From: Clostridia bacterium UC5.1-2E3
GTDB taxonomy: Bacteria; Bacillota; Clostridia; Lachnospirales; Lachnospiraceae
NCBI GenBank assembly: GCA_001304875.1
Contig: BBZO01000032.1
Location: 1 to 35,752, forward strand
Direction of reading: 5' to 3'
Length of the DNA stretch: 35,752 bases
Positions 15,764 through 23,325 of the stretch are shown one piece after another. Positions within the stretch are counted from its first letter, which is position 1; each line of letters begins with the position of its first letter. The translations under genes were made by a program, and so were the position numbers. The notes under the pieces were generated by a model. That model was not told the origin of the DNA, ran no database searches, and saw only the letters and a list, made by a program, of their open reading frames with translations.

Positions 15764-16369
15764 ATGGCAAAAACGTTTCAAACATATTATTTTCCCTTAT
15801 CACCGGATATAAAGAAACTTTTAAAAATCCGACTACCGGAAAATATGTGGATGGAACTACTTTTGAGGACATTTACTGTTTATATCAATTCGACAATGAA
15901 TTGCGCAGCATTTTTCTAAAATATATGCTGCTTGCGGAAAGAAATGTGAAATCTTCTCTAGCCTATCATTTTTCAGCCGTTTATGGCGAAAATCAGACGG
16001 AATACCTATCTTTATCACATTATATGCCAACAGCTTCTATGCAGCGCGGAATCCAGAAACTTCTTCGTGTATTTCATTACCAGCTTACATATAAAAACGA
16101 ACATGCCTATATCAACCACTATAAAACAAAACATCATAATGTTCCATTATGGATTATGGTTCAAGTGTTGACCATTGGGCAGCTTTCGCATATTTCTTTC
16201 AATCATGACAAAGCATCGGAATGTATGTGCTCATGGGGAACGCTTTTTTAATTATGCTACAAAAGACAGTATTACGGATACGGTGATACACAGAAAACTA
16301 CGTATTCTTCAAAAAATGGGCGATACCAAAAAGGAAAGAATGATATTTTTTCAGAAGTTATTATTTTGA
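15764..16369 (+). pseudogene. Abi_2/AbiF-type abortive infection protein, internally deleted
   Basis: AAAGGAGGTGGAG leads to ATG 15764, which opens MAKTFQT, a typical Abi_2 start. Immediately afterwards the frame jumps to FSLITGYKETF, DGTTFEDIYCLYQFDNELR and LLAERNVKSSLAYHFS, so about 30 codons after the start are missing. A second deletion near 16195-16205 removes the segment after VLTIGQLSHI; the following frame resumes with MTKHRNVCAHGERFFNY, which carries the RNxxAH-type (R-x4-H) HEPN RNase motif, here RNVCAH. An alternative upstream ATG at 15745 keeps the first half open but lacks family N-terminal sequence. Intact relatives act as RNA-controlled HEPN ribonucleases in phage defence. Non-functional as read. 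Confidence 0.65.
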
Positions 16370-16421
16370 AATATAAGATTAAAATGCTGACTGATATACG
16401 AAATGTAAGTGCAGGCTTGAT

Positions 16422-16574
16422 TCTGCAGGTACTGGTGTGGACCAGAGCCGGTGGACTCTGGACGGAAACGGCCGGTTTTATATGGACATCGGCCGCGGGA
16501 TGCTGACCGGATTGCAGACCATCGGCGAAAGGAACTGCTATTTTAACGAGGACGGCTCCGTGGAAACAGAATAA
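16422..16574 (+). pseudogene. Orphan cell-wall-binding repeat fragment
   Basis: An open stretch ending at TAA 16572-16574 reads DGNGRFYMDIGRGMLTGLQ then IGERNCYFNEDGSVETE. This is the choline/cell-wall-binding repeat pattern, an aromatic pair plus NEDGS. No start codon, ribosome site or upstream domain is attached. It is one of three such remnants in the 16.4-18.4 kb zone, suggesting a surface-protein gene broken up by insertions. Confidence 0.55.
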
Positions 16575-16655
16575 GGCATTATTTTGGAGGGAGTTGGGTA
16601 AGGCGGTCATGCTGGATGACGGTTTTTCCGGTTTGGAGATTAGTTTTTTCTTTTT

Positions 16656-17073
16656 TTAATAAAGTATATTGCGCTTGTTTTTTTGTGTAATCTTTTTTGT
16701 CCATTGGGAAAAACTTCTGCAAAAATATACACCACAATCTTTATGGTCTATAAAAAGAAATGAAATATTTAAAGCAATGCCATCTTCCATTTTCAAAAGA
16801 AAATCTCCATCGATTGAGGAATGGGGAAATTTGTTTTTATTAAAGCGGAAAATGAGTTGGTCTCCATCCAGCAGCTCTTCGATATGCTGAAAAGCTTCCA
16901 ATCGCAAGAGACTTTCGGTAATAAAGGCGCTTTTTGCTATCGTTTCGTATGTAATCTTACCAGATAAAATATTACGACATTTGCCGATTGTCTCTGGCGA
17001 TGCTGATGTCTTTTAATTTATGAAGACCGGCCAGCCGTTCAAAGACTGCGGCGCATTGTTGTAGTAAATCCAT
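16656..17073 (-). pseudogene. PBECR4-like nuclease gene with internal deletion and frameshift
   Basis: AAGGAGA precedes the minus-strand ATG at 17073-17071. The protein begins MDLLQQCAAVFERLAG and continues directly with LHKLKDISIAR, skipping a block of roughly 25-30 residues normally found there in this family. The frame then shifts near 16985 and goes on as TIGKCRNILSGKITYETIAK, LLDGDQLIFRFNKN and CGVYFCRSFSQW. The pattern matches what I recall of the PBECR4 domain (phage-Barnase-EndoU-ColicinE5/D-RelE-like nuclease 4), an RNase-type toxin fold. A structured RNA leader with terminator-like hairpin lies directly upstream. Broken as read. Family assignment is by memory and moderate. Confidence 0.5.
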
Positions 17074-17089
17074 TACGTTCTCCTTATTT

Positions 17090-17215
17090 ATATATGACAA
17101 AAGGCCCCGCCTTTCAGCGGAACCTTCTGGAGCATTTTCGTTCGGCCGTGTGGCCTACGCCGGTTTGAGGTTTCACTGCACAACCCCTCTTGCAAGCTCC
17201 ATAAGACAATGCGTA
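17090..17215 (-). ncRNA. Structured leader RNA of the PBECR4-like gene
   Basis: Read on the minus strand: GTGAAACCTC (17176-17167), a GGCC-ACAC-GGCC hairpin (17155-17144), then CCAGAAGG and a 10-bp stem AAGGTTCCGC/GCGGGGCCTT (17126-17101, two G-U pairs) followed by TTTTGTC. The order GTGAA-x-CCTC, GAAGG-x-TCC-x-GC, GGGGCCTTT is shared with the Abi leader on the opposite strand. The 3' stem plus T-run is terminator-like and ends 28 bases before the ATG, as expected for an RNA whose partial read-through expresses the downstream gene. Confidence 0.5.
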
Positions 17216-17298
17216 CCGGCACACTCTCTTATATCAGCACTTTAACAGACACACGCCGTTGCCTGCTATATGTTATTATTGTACGTGAAAACCGTAAA

Positions 17299-17426
17299 TA
17301 TATCAATCTAAAAAAGATTGACGGAAAGAGCTGTTATTTCCGGGAGGACGGCTCCATGGCCGGATGATACAATGTTCCGGGTAGAAAACGCGGACAGTCT
17401 GGATTATCAGGCGCTTGGGTTTGAAA
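17299..17426 (+). pseudogene. Second cell-wall-binding repeat fragment plus repeat-bearing tail
   Basis: One frame reads KKIDGKSCYFREDGSMAG to a TGA at 17365-17367, another cell-wall-binding repeat unit without a start. It is followed out of frame by VENADSLDYQALGFE, which contains copy 2 of the 28-base repeat. TATAAT at 17458-17463, without a clear -35, may serve the nucleotidyltransferase gene downstream. Confidence 0.45.
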
Positions 17427-17526
17427 GAAAAAGATATACAAAGACGTTTGAAATGGCTATAATAACATTAGGTAAAATTAGAGGAGTGAAATATAGGAAA
17501 CTGTATCATCACATGGGAAGGACGGT

Positions 17527-17880
17527 GTGCGTATGGAACTCAGAACGGAAGAATGGATGAAGATTTATCATAAGCTGGCAGACCAATTAAAGATCATTTA
17601 CCAGGAGCACTTAAAAGCAGTGATTCTCTATGGCTCTGTGGCAAGAGGTACAGCTACGGAAGATTCGGATATTGATATTATGGTTCTGGTGGATGTGTCT
17701 CCGGACAGGTTAAAAGAATATGAAGAAAAATTATGTGAAGTTTCAACGGATTTTGCTCTTGAATATTTCAAGGTTTTTTCGATCGTGGATATCAGTTACC
17801 AGGAATATGAAGAATGGAAACAGATTTTGCCATTTTATCAGAATGTGTCCAGAGAGGGAGTAACATTGTATGCAGCATAG
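17527..17880 (+). CDS. MNT-type minimal nucleotidyltransferase, putative antitoxin
   Basis: Small cytosolic nucleotidyltransferase of the Pol-beta superfamily. The catalytic signature GSVARGTATEDSDID fits GS-x10-DxD, and the length (about 115 residues) is normal for MntA-like antitoxins. GTG 17527 lies seven bases after AAGG; ATG 17533 two codons later is the alternative. It overlaps the HEPN gene by eleven bases, the standard order for MNT-HEPN toxin-antitoxin pairs. In the characterised MntA/HepT system the MNT protein transfers AMP to the HEPN toxin and blocks it. Both genes here are intact and AT-richer than the surrounding operons, consistent with acquisition. Confidence 0.83.
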   Translation: MRMELRTEEWMKIYHKLADQLKIIYQEHLKAVILYGSVARGTATEDSDIDIMVLVDVSPDRLKEYEEKLCEVSTDFALEYFKVFSIVDISYQEYEEWKQILPFYQNVSREGVTLYAA

Positions 17881-18259
17881 GCATCAGGACTTATCCCGAT
17901 ATCGTTTAAAACGAGCGCAGGAAGATTTAGAAACAGCAAAGTTAAATTACGAAAATGGAATGTATAAAGCGGCGGTTAATCGCACGTATTATGCAATTTT
18001 CCATGCAATACGGGCTGTAAACATATTAGATGGTTTTGATGCTTCAAAGCATTCCTCGGTGATTGCTCATTTTAATCAGTTTTATGTCCATACAGGTGAG
18101 TTTGAAAGGAATACTTATAAAATCATCGATTCGGCGTATCGTATCAGAGAAAAATGTGATTACTCGGATTTCTTCGTTGTATCAAAAGAAGAGGCGGAGG
18201 AGCAAATAAAAAAGGCATCTGCATTTATAACATCAGTTACAGAATTTTTGCAGAAATAA
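17870..18259 (+). CDS. HEPN-domain protein, putative RNase toxin of the MNT pair (129 aa)
   Basis: All-alpha HEPN protein. The core YRLKRAQEDLETAKLNYENG, KAAVNRTYYAIFHAIRAV, then SSVIAHFNQFYV is typical of the HEPN (PF05168-type) family. The candidate catalytic residues are R and H in RTYYAIFH, spaced R-x6-H; the RX4HXY arrangement of HepT, which contains the AMPylated tyrosine, is not seen, so regulation may differ from MntA/HepT. ATG 17870 lies inside the MNT gene. Likely role: RNase toxin in a defence or stress module with the adjacent nucleotidyltransferase. Confidence 0.78.
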   Translation: MQHRHQDLSRYRLKRAQEDLETAKLNYENGMYKAAVNRTYYAIFHAIRAVNILDGFDASKHSSVIAHFNQFYVHTGEFERNTYKIIDSAYRIREKCDYSDFFVVSKEEAEEQIKKASAFITSVTEFLQK

Positions 18260-18276
18260 AGAAGTCCGCCCAGACC

Positions 18277-18388
18277 TTGAACAAAGGTCAGTCTGATTCG
18301 GCTCTCAGCGTCATCACCGGCCCCGGCGCGAACCAGAGCCAGTGGCTGCAAGATGAAAACGCGGACAGAATAGCGGGAAAGATAAAAC
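18277..18388 (+). pseudogene. Third surface-protein remnant
   Basis: After the HEPN stop an open stretch reads LSVITGPGANQSQWLQDENAD. ANQSQWLQDENAD looks like the start of a cell-wall-binding repeat unit but no aromatic/glycine continuation follows. The 14 bases GAAAACGCGGACAG at 18355-18368 also occur at 17384-17397, on the other side of the MNT-HEPN pair. Confidence 0.35.
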
Positions 18389-18431
18389 ATACCCCCGGCA
18401 GGGCACAAAAGGAGTGCCTGTCTGGGGGTAT
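18389..18431. terminator. Strong hairpin terminator between HEPN and LysR genes
   Basis: ATACCCCC (18389-18396) pairs with GGGGGTAT (18424-18431), and an inner GGCAGGGCAC/GTGCCTGTC stem extends it. No clean T-run on either strand, but its position between convergent genes fits a bidirectional terminator. Confidence 0.65.
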
Positions 18432-18443
18432 TGCTATCTCCTA

Positions 18444-19397
18444 TCATCTCATCATACTCCTAAATTTACTGCACTGCTCCGTGATCATGCGGATGAGCGC
18501 GCGGGCGTAGTGGGGGAAAATGCGGTTCTTCGTGTAGTAGATTCCTACGGAGTTTGTGTACTGGAAGTCCTTGATCGGGAAAATATTCAGTTTATTTTTC
18601 GATCCCTCATTCAGCTTAAAGAGCGACGGCAGATACATGGTCAGGCAGAAGCTGGCGGCGAAATCCCGCGCCGACATCATGTGATGCAGGTCGGGGTGGC
18701 TGGAGGTGTGGATGCAGTTCATGGAAATCCCCAGCTTTGAAAAATGCCGTTTCAGAAGAATGTGGGAGTTCATGTGTGGGAGGTTCAGCGCAAACGGCAC
18801 GTCCTGGAACAGGCGCATGTCCGCGCCCCGGCGAAGCTCCGCCTTGCACGCGGGGTATGCGTCCCCGAACAGATCTTTAAGCATGTGGTCGCTGATGACC
18901 AGATAGAGATTTTCCTCCAGCACAGTCACGTGATCCAGCTTCTCCGTATCCTCGGGCGGAATGTTGGCGACCATCAGATCCAGCTGATTGTTCTGCACCA
19001 TCTTCCGAAGCTCCGGCGAGGCCGCGCTGCTGATTAAGAGCTTCACGTCTGGAAAATTTTTCTTAAATTCGCTCATAATATCCGGCATCAGAATGCGGAA
19101 ACGTCCCTCCGTGGTTCCCAGCCGGATTTCTCCGGTCAGATCCCGGCGCAGGTCCACGAACTGCGCCCGCAGGTTCTGCTCTCTCAGCTCCGTCTCCTTA
19201 AACGTCTCCAGCAGAAGCCGGCCGGCGTAGGTCAGCGACAGCGAGGGCTTTCGCGTGAACAGCGCAAGACCAAATTCTGCCTCCAGATTCGCCAGATATT
19301 TGCTCAGATTCTGATGCGTGATGAACAGGCGGTCGGCGGCTCTTGTCAGATTGCATTCCTCCGCCAGTACGATGAAATAGTGGTAATTGTTGAACAT
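18444..19397 (-). CDS. LysR-family transcriptional regulator (317 aa)
   Basis: Full-length LTTR. The winged helix occupies residues 1-60 (MFNNYHYFIVLAEECNLTRAADRL, THQNLSKYLANLEAEFG) and the effector-binding domain starts at about 90 (GEIRLGTTEGRFRILMPDIMSEF). The frame is intact. The ATG is fixed by the HTH starting at residue 3. There is no ribosome site: the -10 element TACAAT lies six bases before the ATG, so the message would be leaderless. Divergent from the CoA-transferase operon with an operator-like palindrome between them, so it is the probable activator of that operon, responding to its substrate. Confidence 0.9.
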   Translation of the reverse strand: MFNNYHYFIVLAEECNLTRAADRLFITHQNLSKYLANLEAEFGLALFTRKPSLSLTYAGRLLLETFKETELREQNLRAQFVDLRRDLTGEIRLGTTEGRFRILMPDIMSEFKKNFPDVKLLISSAASPELRKMVQNNQLDLMVANIPPEDTEKLDHVTVLEENLYLVISDHMLKDLFGDAYPACKAELRRGADMRLFQDVPFALNLPHMNSHILLKRHFSKLGISMNCIHTSSHPDLHHMMSARDFAASFCLTMYLPSLFKLNEGSKNKLNIFPIKDFQYTNSVGIYYTKNRIFPHYARALIRMITEQCSKFRSMMR

Positions 19398-19403
19398 AAA
19401 ATC

Positions 19404-19432
19404 ATTGTATCATAGCGCAGACTTAATGGCAA
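19404..19432 (-). promoter_or_regulatory. Promoter of the LysR gene (leaderless transcript)
   Basis: Minus strand: TTGCCA (19432-19427), 17-base spacer, TACAAT (19409-19404). Seven bases after the -10 is the A of the ATG at 19397. Confidence 0.65.
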
Positions 19433-19434
19433 CT

Positions 19435-19492
19435 TTATTTGCAAATAATAAACTTTTATTCGCTTTATATTTGCATACACTGGTGTTATATT
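19435..19492 (+). promoter_or_regulatory. LysR-type operator and promoter for the CoA-transferase operon
   Basis: TTATTTGCAAATAA (19435-19448) is a perfect 14-base palindrome fitting the T-N11-A LysR box. Downstream, TTTATA (19464-19469), 17 bases and TATATT (19487-19492) form a plausible promoter, which places the palindrome near -60 as usual for LTTR activation. AAAGGAGAG precedes ATG 19533. Confidence 0.6.
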
Positions 19493-19532
19493 CAGATCAG
19501 AAACATAAAAAATGTTTAAAGGAGAGTGTAGC

Positions 19533-20716
19533 ATGCAGGCATTGGAAGGTATCAGAGTTTTGGACATCGCCACTGTGATTGCGGCGCCGTGGGCGGCCGG
19601 GCTGATGGCGGATTTCGGGGCCGAGGTCATCAAGGTGGAGATGCCGGGGAGAGGCGACGCGTTCCGCGCCATGGGGCCGTTAAAGGACGGGGTCAGCATC
19701 CGCTGGCCGGCTATGGGGCGCAACAAGAAATGCGTCACGCTGGATTTCCACAGCGAGGAGGGAAAGAAGCTGTTTCTGGAGCTGGTGGAAAAGAGCGACG
19801 TGGTGATCGAGAATTTTAAGACCGGGACACTGGACAGGTGGGGGCTTGGCATGGAGGTCTTGAGAAAGGCGAATCCGGACATCATCGTCACCCATGTCAC
19901 CGGCTACGGGCAGACCGGGCCCAACGCGAAGCTGGCGGGGCTGGGGACGCCGCTGCAGGCGTTTTCCGGCATGACCTACATGACCGGCTACGTGGACCGG
20001 CCGCCGGTGAGCCCGCCCTTTGCGCTGGCGGACTACGTGGCGGGGCTCAACGCGGTTATCGGAACCATGATGGCGCTCTATCACAGAGATTACTTAAAGG
20101 GGAAGGCCCAGGAGGTGGACGTGAGCCTCTACGAGGGCATTTTCCGCATGGAGGAGGCCATGGTGGCGCAGTACGATCTGCTGGGGACCGTGCGGGAGAG
20201 AAGTCCCATGCCCAGCGGCGCGTCCTGCCCCATCGGAACCTTTGAGACGAAGGATCACCGCTTTGTCATCCTGGTGTGCAGCACGACCCGGTGTTCGTGC
20301 ACCTCTGCGAGGCCATGGAGCGGCCCGACTGGCTGCCGGGATACGCCTCGGCTAAGGAACGGCTGGCGAACCCGAAGCCCATCATGGACGCGGTGACGGA
20401 GTGGATCGCGGGACAGACCTACGAGGAGGTCAGCGCGCGGTGCGCCGCCTGCGGCGTTCCCATTTCGGCGATCTACAGCATGAAGGACATTTTTGAGGAT
20501 CCGCAGTATAAGGCGAGAAACGATATTCTGGAGATTCCCTGCGAGGAGTTTGGAAGCGTTAAAATGCCCGGTATTTTCCCTGTGCTCTCGGAGACGCCCG
20601 GAGAAGTGAAATGGGCCGGCCCGAAGATTGGAGCCCACAACCGGGAGATCTATGGGGGGCTGCTGGGAAAGAATGAGGAGGAGCTGCGGGCGCTGGCGGA
20701 GGCGGGCGCGATTTAA
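19533..20716 (+). CDS. Class III (CaiB/BaiF) CoA-transferase (394 aa, one frameshift)
   Basis: Transfers CoA between carboxylic acids. Family features: LEGIRVLDIATVIAAPWAAGLMADFGAEVIKVE at the start, NKKCVTLDFHSEEGK, VIENFKTGTLDRWGL, and FALADYVAGLNAVIGTMMALYHR with the catalytic aspartate in ADYVAG. One C missing at 20284 shifts the frame between FVILVCS and DPVFVHLCEAMERPDWL; restoring it gives the standard 394 residues. First gene downstream of the LysR-controlled promoter, followed 31 bases later by the amidohydrolase. With an HMG-CoA-lyase-like enzyme in the same operon it probably activates a branched hydroxy acid. Confidence 0.88.
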
Positions 20717-20747
20717 GAAGGATTTAAGCGGTTAAGAGGAGAAAGGT

Positions 20748-21903
20748 ATGGCGGATATTTTAATTCGAGGCGGACGCGTGATCGATCCCTACAATGGAAC
20801 CAACGAGGTGCGCGATATCGCGGTCAGAGACGGTGTGATCGTGCCGGCCGGGGAAGAGACGGCGGAGCAGGTCATCGATGCCTCCGGCTGCATCGTGACA
20901 CCGGGACTGATCGACGGACACGCCCATGTGGCGGCGGAGGTGACCGGGTTGGGGATTGCGCCGGAAAGCTGCTATTATCCCATGGGAGTGACCGGCGTGA
21001 TCGACGCCGGCTCCACGGGAATCGACAATTACCGGGCGTTCCGGGCCAGAACTGCAAGCCTCCCGATCCATGTAAAAGCGCTGCTCAATGTCTGCCCGGG
21101 CGGTCTGGTGGCGAGATCGTACCATGAAAATATTGATCCGGCCACGTACCGGCCGGAGGAGCTGATCCGCATGATGCGCCGGTACCAGGATCAGCTTTTG
21201 GGGCTGAAAGTGAGGCAGAGCGCGGAGATTGCCGGCGATCTGGGCCTTAAGCCCATGAGGGCGATGCTGGAAATCGCCGGAGAGCTCGGCTGCCCCGTGA
21301 CTGTCCACACTACCAATCCGGCGGGCAGCCCGGAGGAGATTCTTAAGATGCTTCGCCCCGGCGATGTCTACGCCCACGTGTACCACGGAAAAGGGCGGAC
21401 CATTCTCGATGAGAGGGAAAACGTGATCCCGGCGCTCTATGAGGCGCAGAAAAGGGGTGTGATCCTGGACGCGGCAAATGGGGGAAATCACTTCTCCTTC
21501 CGCGTGGCGAAGGCCGCCATCCGGCAGGGGGTTCTGCCGGATGTGATCAGCACGGATCTCACAGTAAAAACGCTGTTTAAAGGAAGAAAAGTATTTTCTC
21601 TGCCATTTGTCATGAGCAAATACCTGGCGCTTGGCTTAAGCCTGCCGCAGATTATAAAGGCTGCGGCGCAGGTGCCTGCGAAGATCATGGGGGCGGAGCG
21701 GGAGCTGGGAAGCTTAAGCGTCGGGACGGCGGCGGATATCAGCATTTTCCGGTGTCTGGCGAGAAAAACGGTTTTTGAGGATTTTTGTGGGGGAGGTAAT
21801 GGAAGGGGACCGGCTCCTTAAAACGGAGCTCACGATTCTTGCGGGGAGGTTGTATTCCGCCAGGCCGATTTCTGATAAGGGGTTTCCTTCACAATTTCAT
21901 TAA
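20748..21903 (+). CDS. Amidohydrolase/deacetylase-family metallohydrolase, dihydroorotase-like (384 aa, one frameshift)
   Basis: Metal-dependent hydrolase of the amidohydrolase superfamily. HxH is in GLIDGHAHV (about residue 57), the candidate carboxylated lysine in LLGLKVRQS, further ligand histidines in VTVHTTN and AHVYHGKG, and the catalytic aspartate in VISTDLT. One extra G in the G5 run at 21789-21793 scrambles the last 40 residues; correcting it gives EVMEGDRLLKTELTILAGRLYSARPIS and a stop at 21901. The corrected TAA overlaps the ribosome site of the carrier gene. Expected reaction: opening of a cyclic amide or removal of an N-acyl group from the imported compound. Confidence 0.82.
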
Positions 21904-21916
21904 GGAGAAGGTAAGA

Positions 21917-23300
21917 ATGAACGAACATAAGAAATTTAGATTTCCTCATATTCATGAGTATTTGGTTGTGGTTACGATGCTTCTGATTGCGTGCCTGCTT
22001 ACTTATGTGATTCCTGCGGGCGAGTATGCGCGCGAGGTCATCGATGGGAAGGAGACGGTGATCGCGGACGGGTTCCATTTTATCGAACAGAATCCGGTGT
22101 CGCCGCTTGGAATGTTTAATATGATTTACGAAGGGTTTGTGAAACAGGCAAACCTGATTTTCACGATGTTTTTTATTGCCGGCGGTGTGCAGATGATCAT
22201 AGACACCAATGCCATTCATGCGCTGATGCGAGTGCTGGCCACCAGGTTTGCGAAGGCGCCCCGGATCACAATCATTGTCATGATGATTGCGTTTGGCATC
22301 ATGAGTGTGCCGATTCAGATGAACTATTTCATTCCGTTTTCGGGGGTCGTCCTCTCGCTGTGCCTGCTGATGGGGTACGATGCGCTGACCGCGGCGGCGG
22401 TGATTATCACGGCTTCTTCGTTTGGAAGCACCTGCGGGATGTTGAACATCAGTACCACCGCCATCGGAAACAGCATGGCAGGGCTGCCGCTCTATCATGG
22501 GATGGGATTCAGGTGGATCGGCTTTGTCTGCCTGCTGGTGATCACTACTATCTGTATTCTGCGCTATGCGGAGCGGGTGCGGAAGGACAAAACCGCCAGT
22601 ATCGTGTACGGCATTCCCAATATCACAGAGGTGGGAACGGTGGAGGATCTGCCGGTATTTTCCGCGAAGGACGGTCTGGTCATCGCCACGCTGGCGGCTG
22701 GAGTGGCGGCGCTGATCTACGGCTGCGCAAAACTGGACTGGAGCTATGAGGAGACGGCGGTCTGCTTTCTCATCACCGGCATCGTGGCCAGATATTCGGC
22801 AGAAAGAATTTAAACAATATGTGCGCCAGCTTCGTGGCCGGCTGTAAGTGATTATCGGCGCCTGCATTATGATCGGACTGGCCAGATCCATCGCCATCGC
22901 GATGGACGCAGGAAAGATTCTGGACACAGTGGTGTACTACTGCGCGCAGGCGCTCAACGCCATGCCCCAGATTCTGCAGGGACCGGGCATGTTTATCGCG
23001 CACACCATTATCAATTTCTTCGTCACCTCCGGTTCCGGGCAGGCCAATATCACCATGCCCATTTTCCTGCCGGTGGCGGATCTGATCGGCATGTCCAAGG
23101 AGACGGCCATTCTGGCGCTGAACTACGGGGACGGTCTCAGCAACTACATTTATCCCCATTCCTCCTCGCTGATGGCGTTTCTGGCAGCCTGCGGCGTGAG
23201 CTATGGGAACTGGATGAAATGGATGGGAAAGACCTTCATCATCTGGTCGGTGTTCGCCTGCCTGTTTATGATGCTGGCTGTTGCGGTCGGTTACTGCTAG
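21917..23300 (+). CDS. YfcC/DcuC-type anaerobic carrier (461 aa, two frameshifts)
   Basis: Integral membrane carrier of the YfcC family (related to C4-dicarboxylate and arginine/ornithine carriers). The start FPHIHEYLVVVTMLLIACLLTYVIPAGEY is diagnostic; further blocks are MSVPIQMNYFIPFSGVVLSL, TSGSGQANITMPIFLPVADL and LNYGDGLSNYIYPHSS. One base missing near 22790 and one G missing at 22848 break the central loop; both repairs give 461 residues and the bridging NLNNMCASFVAGC. AAGGAGAAGG precedes ATG 21917. Located between the hydrolase and the lyase, so it most likely imports their substrate. Confidence 0.82.
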
Positions 23301-23325
23301 GGCGGCTGCTTCTGAAAGGAGAAAG

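Noticed and set aside
15635..15919. Plus-strand frame starting before the Abi gene as a separate protein
   Set aside because: Its only family-like part is MAKTFQT at 15764, which is the Abi start before the first internal deletion; the rest is an out-of-frame translation.
17318..17560. 80-codon frame upstream of the nucleotidyltransferase as a gene
   Set aside because: It is not the frame that carries the cell-wall-binding motif, lacks a ribosome site and only contains the repeat-encoded SLDYQALGFE; treated as remnant.
18414..19230. Plus-strand open frames opposite the LysR gene
   Set aside because: Shadow frames; the minus-strand LysR protein accounts for the whole interval with complete domain structure.
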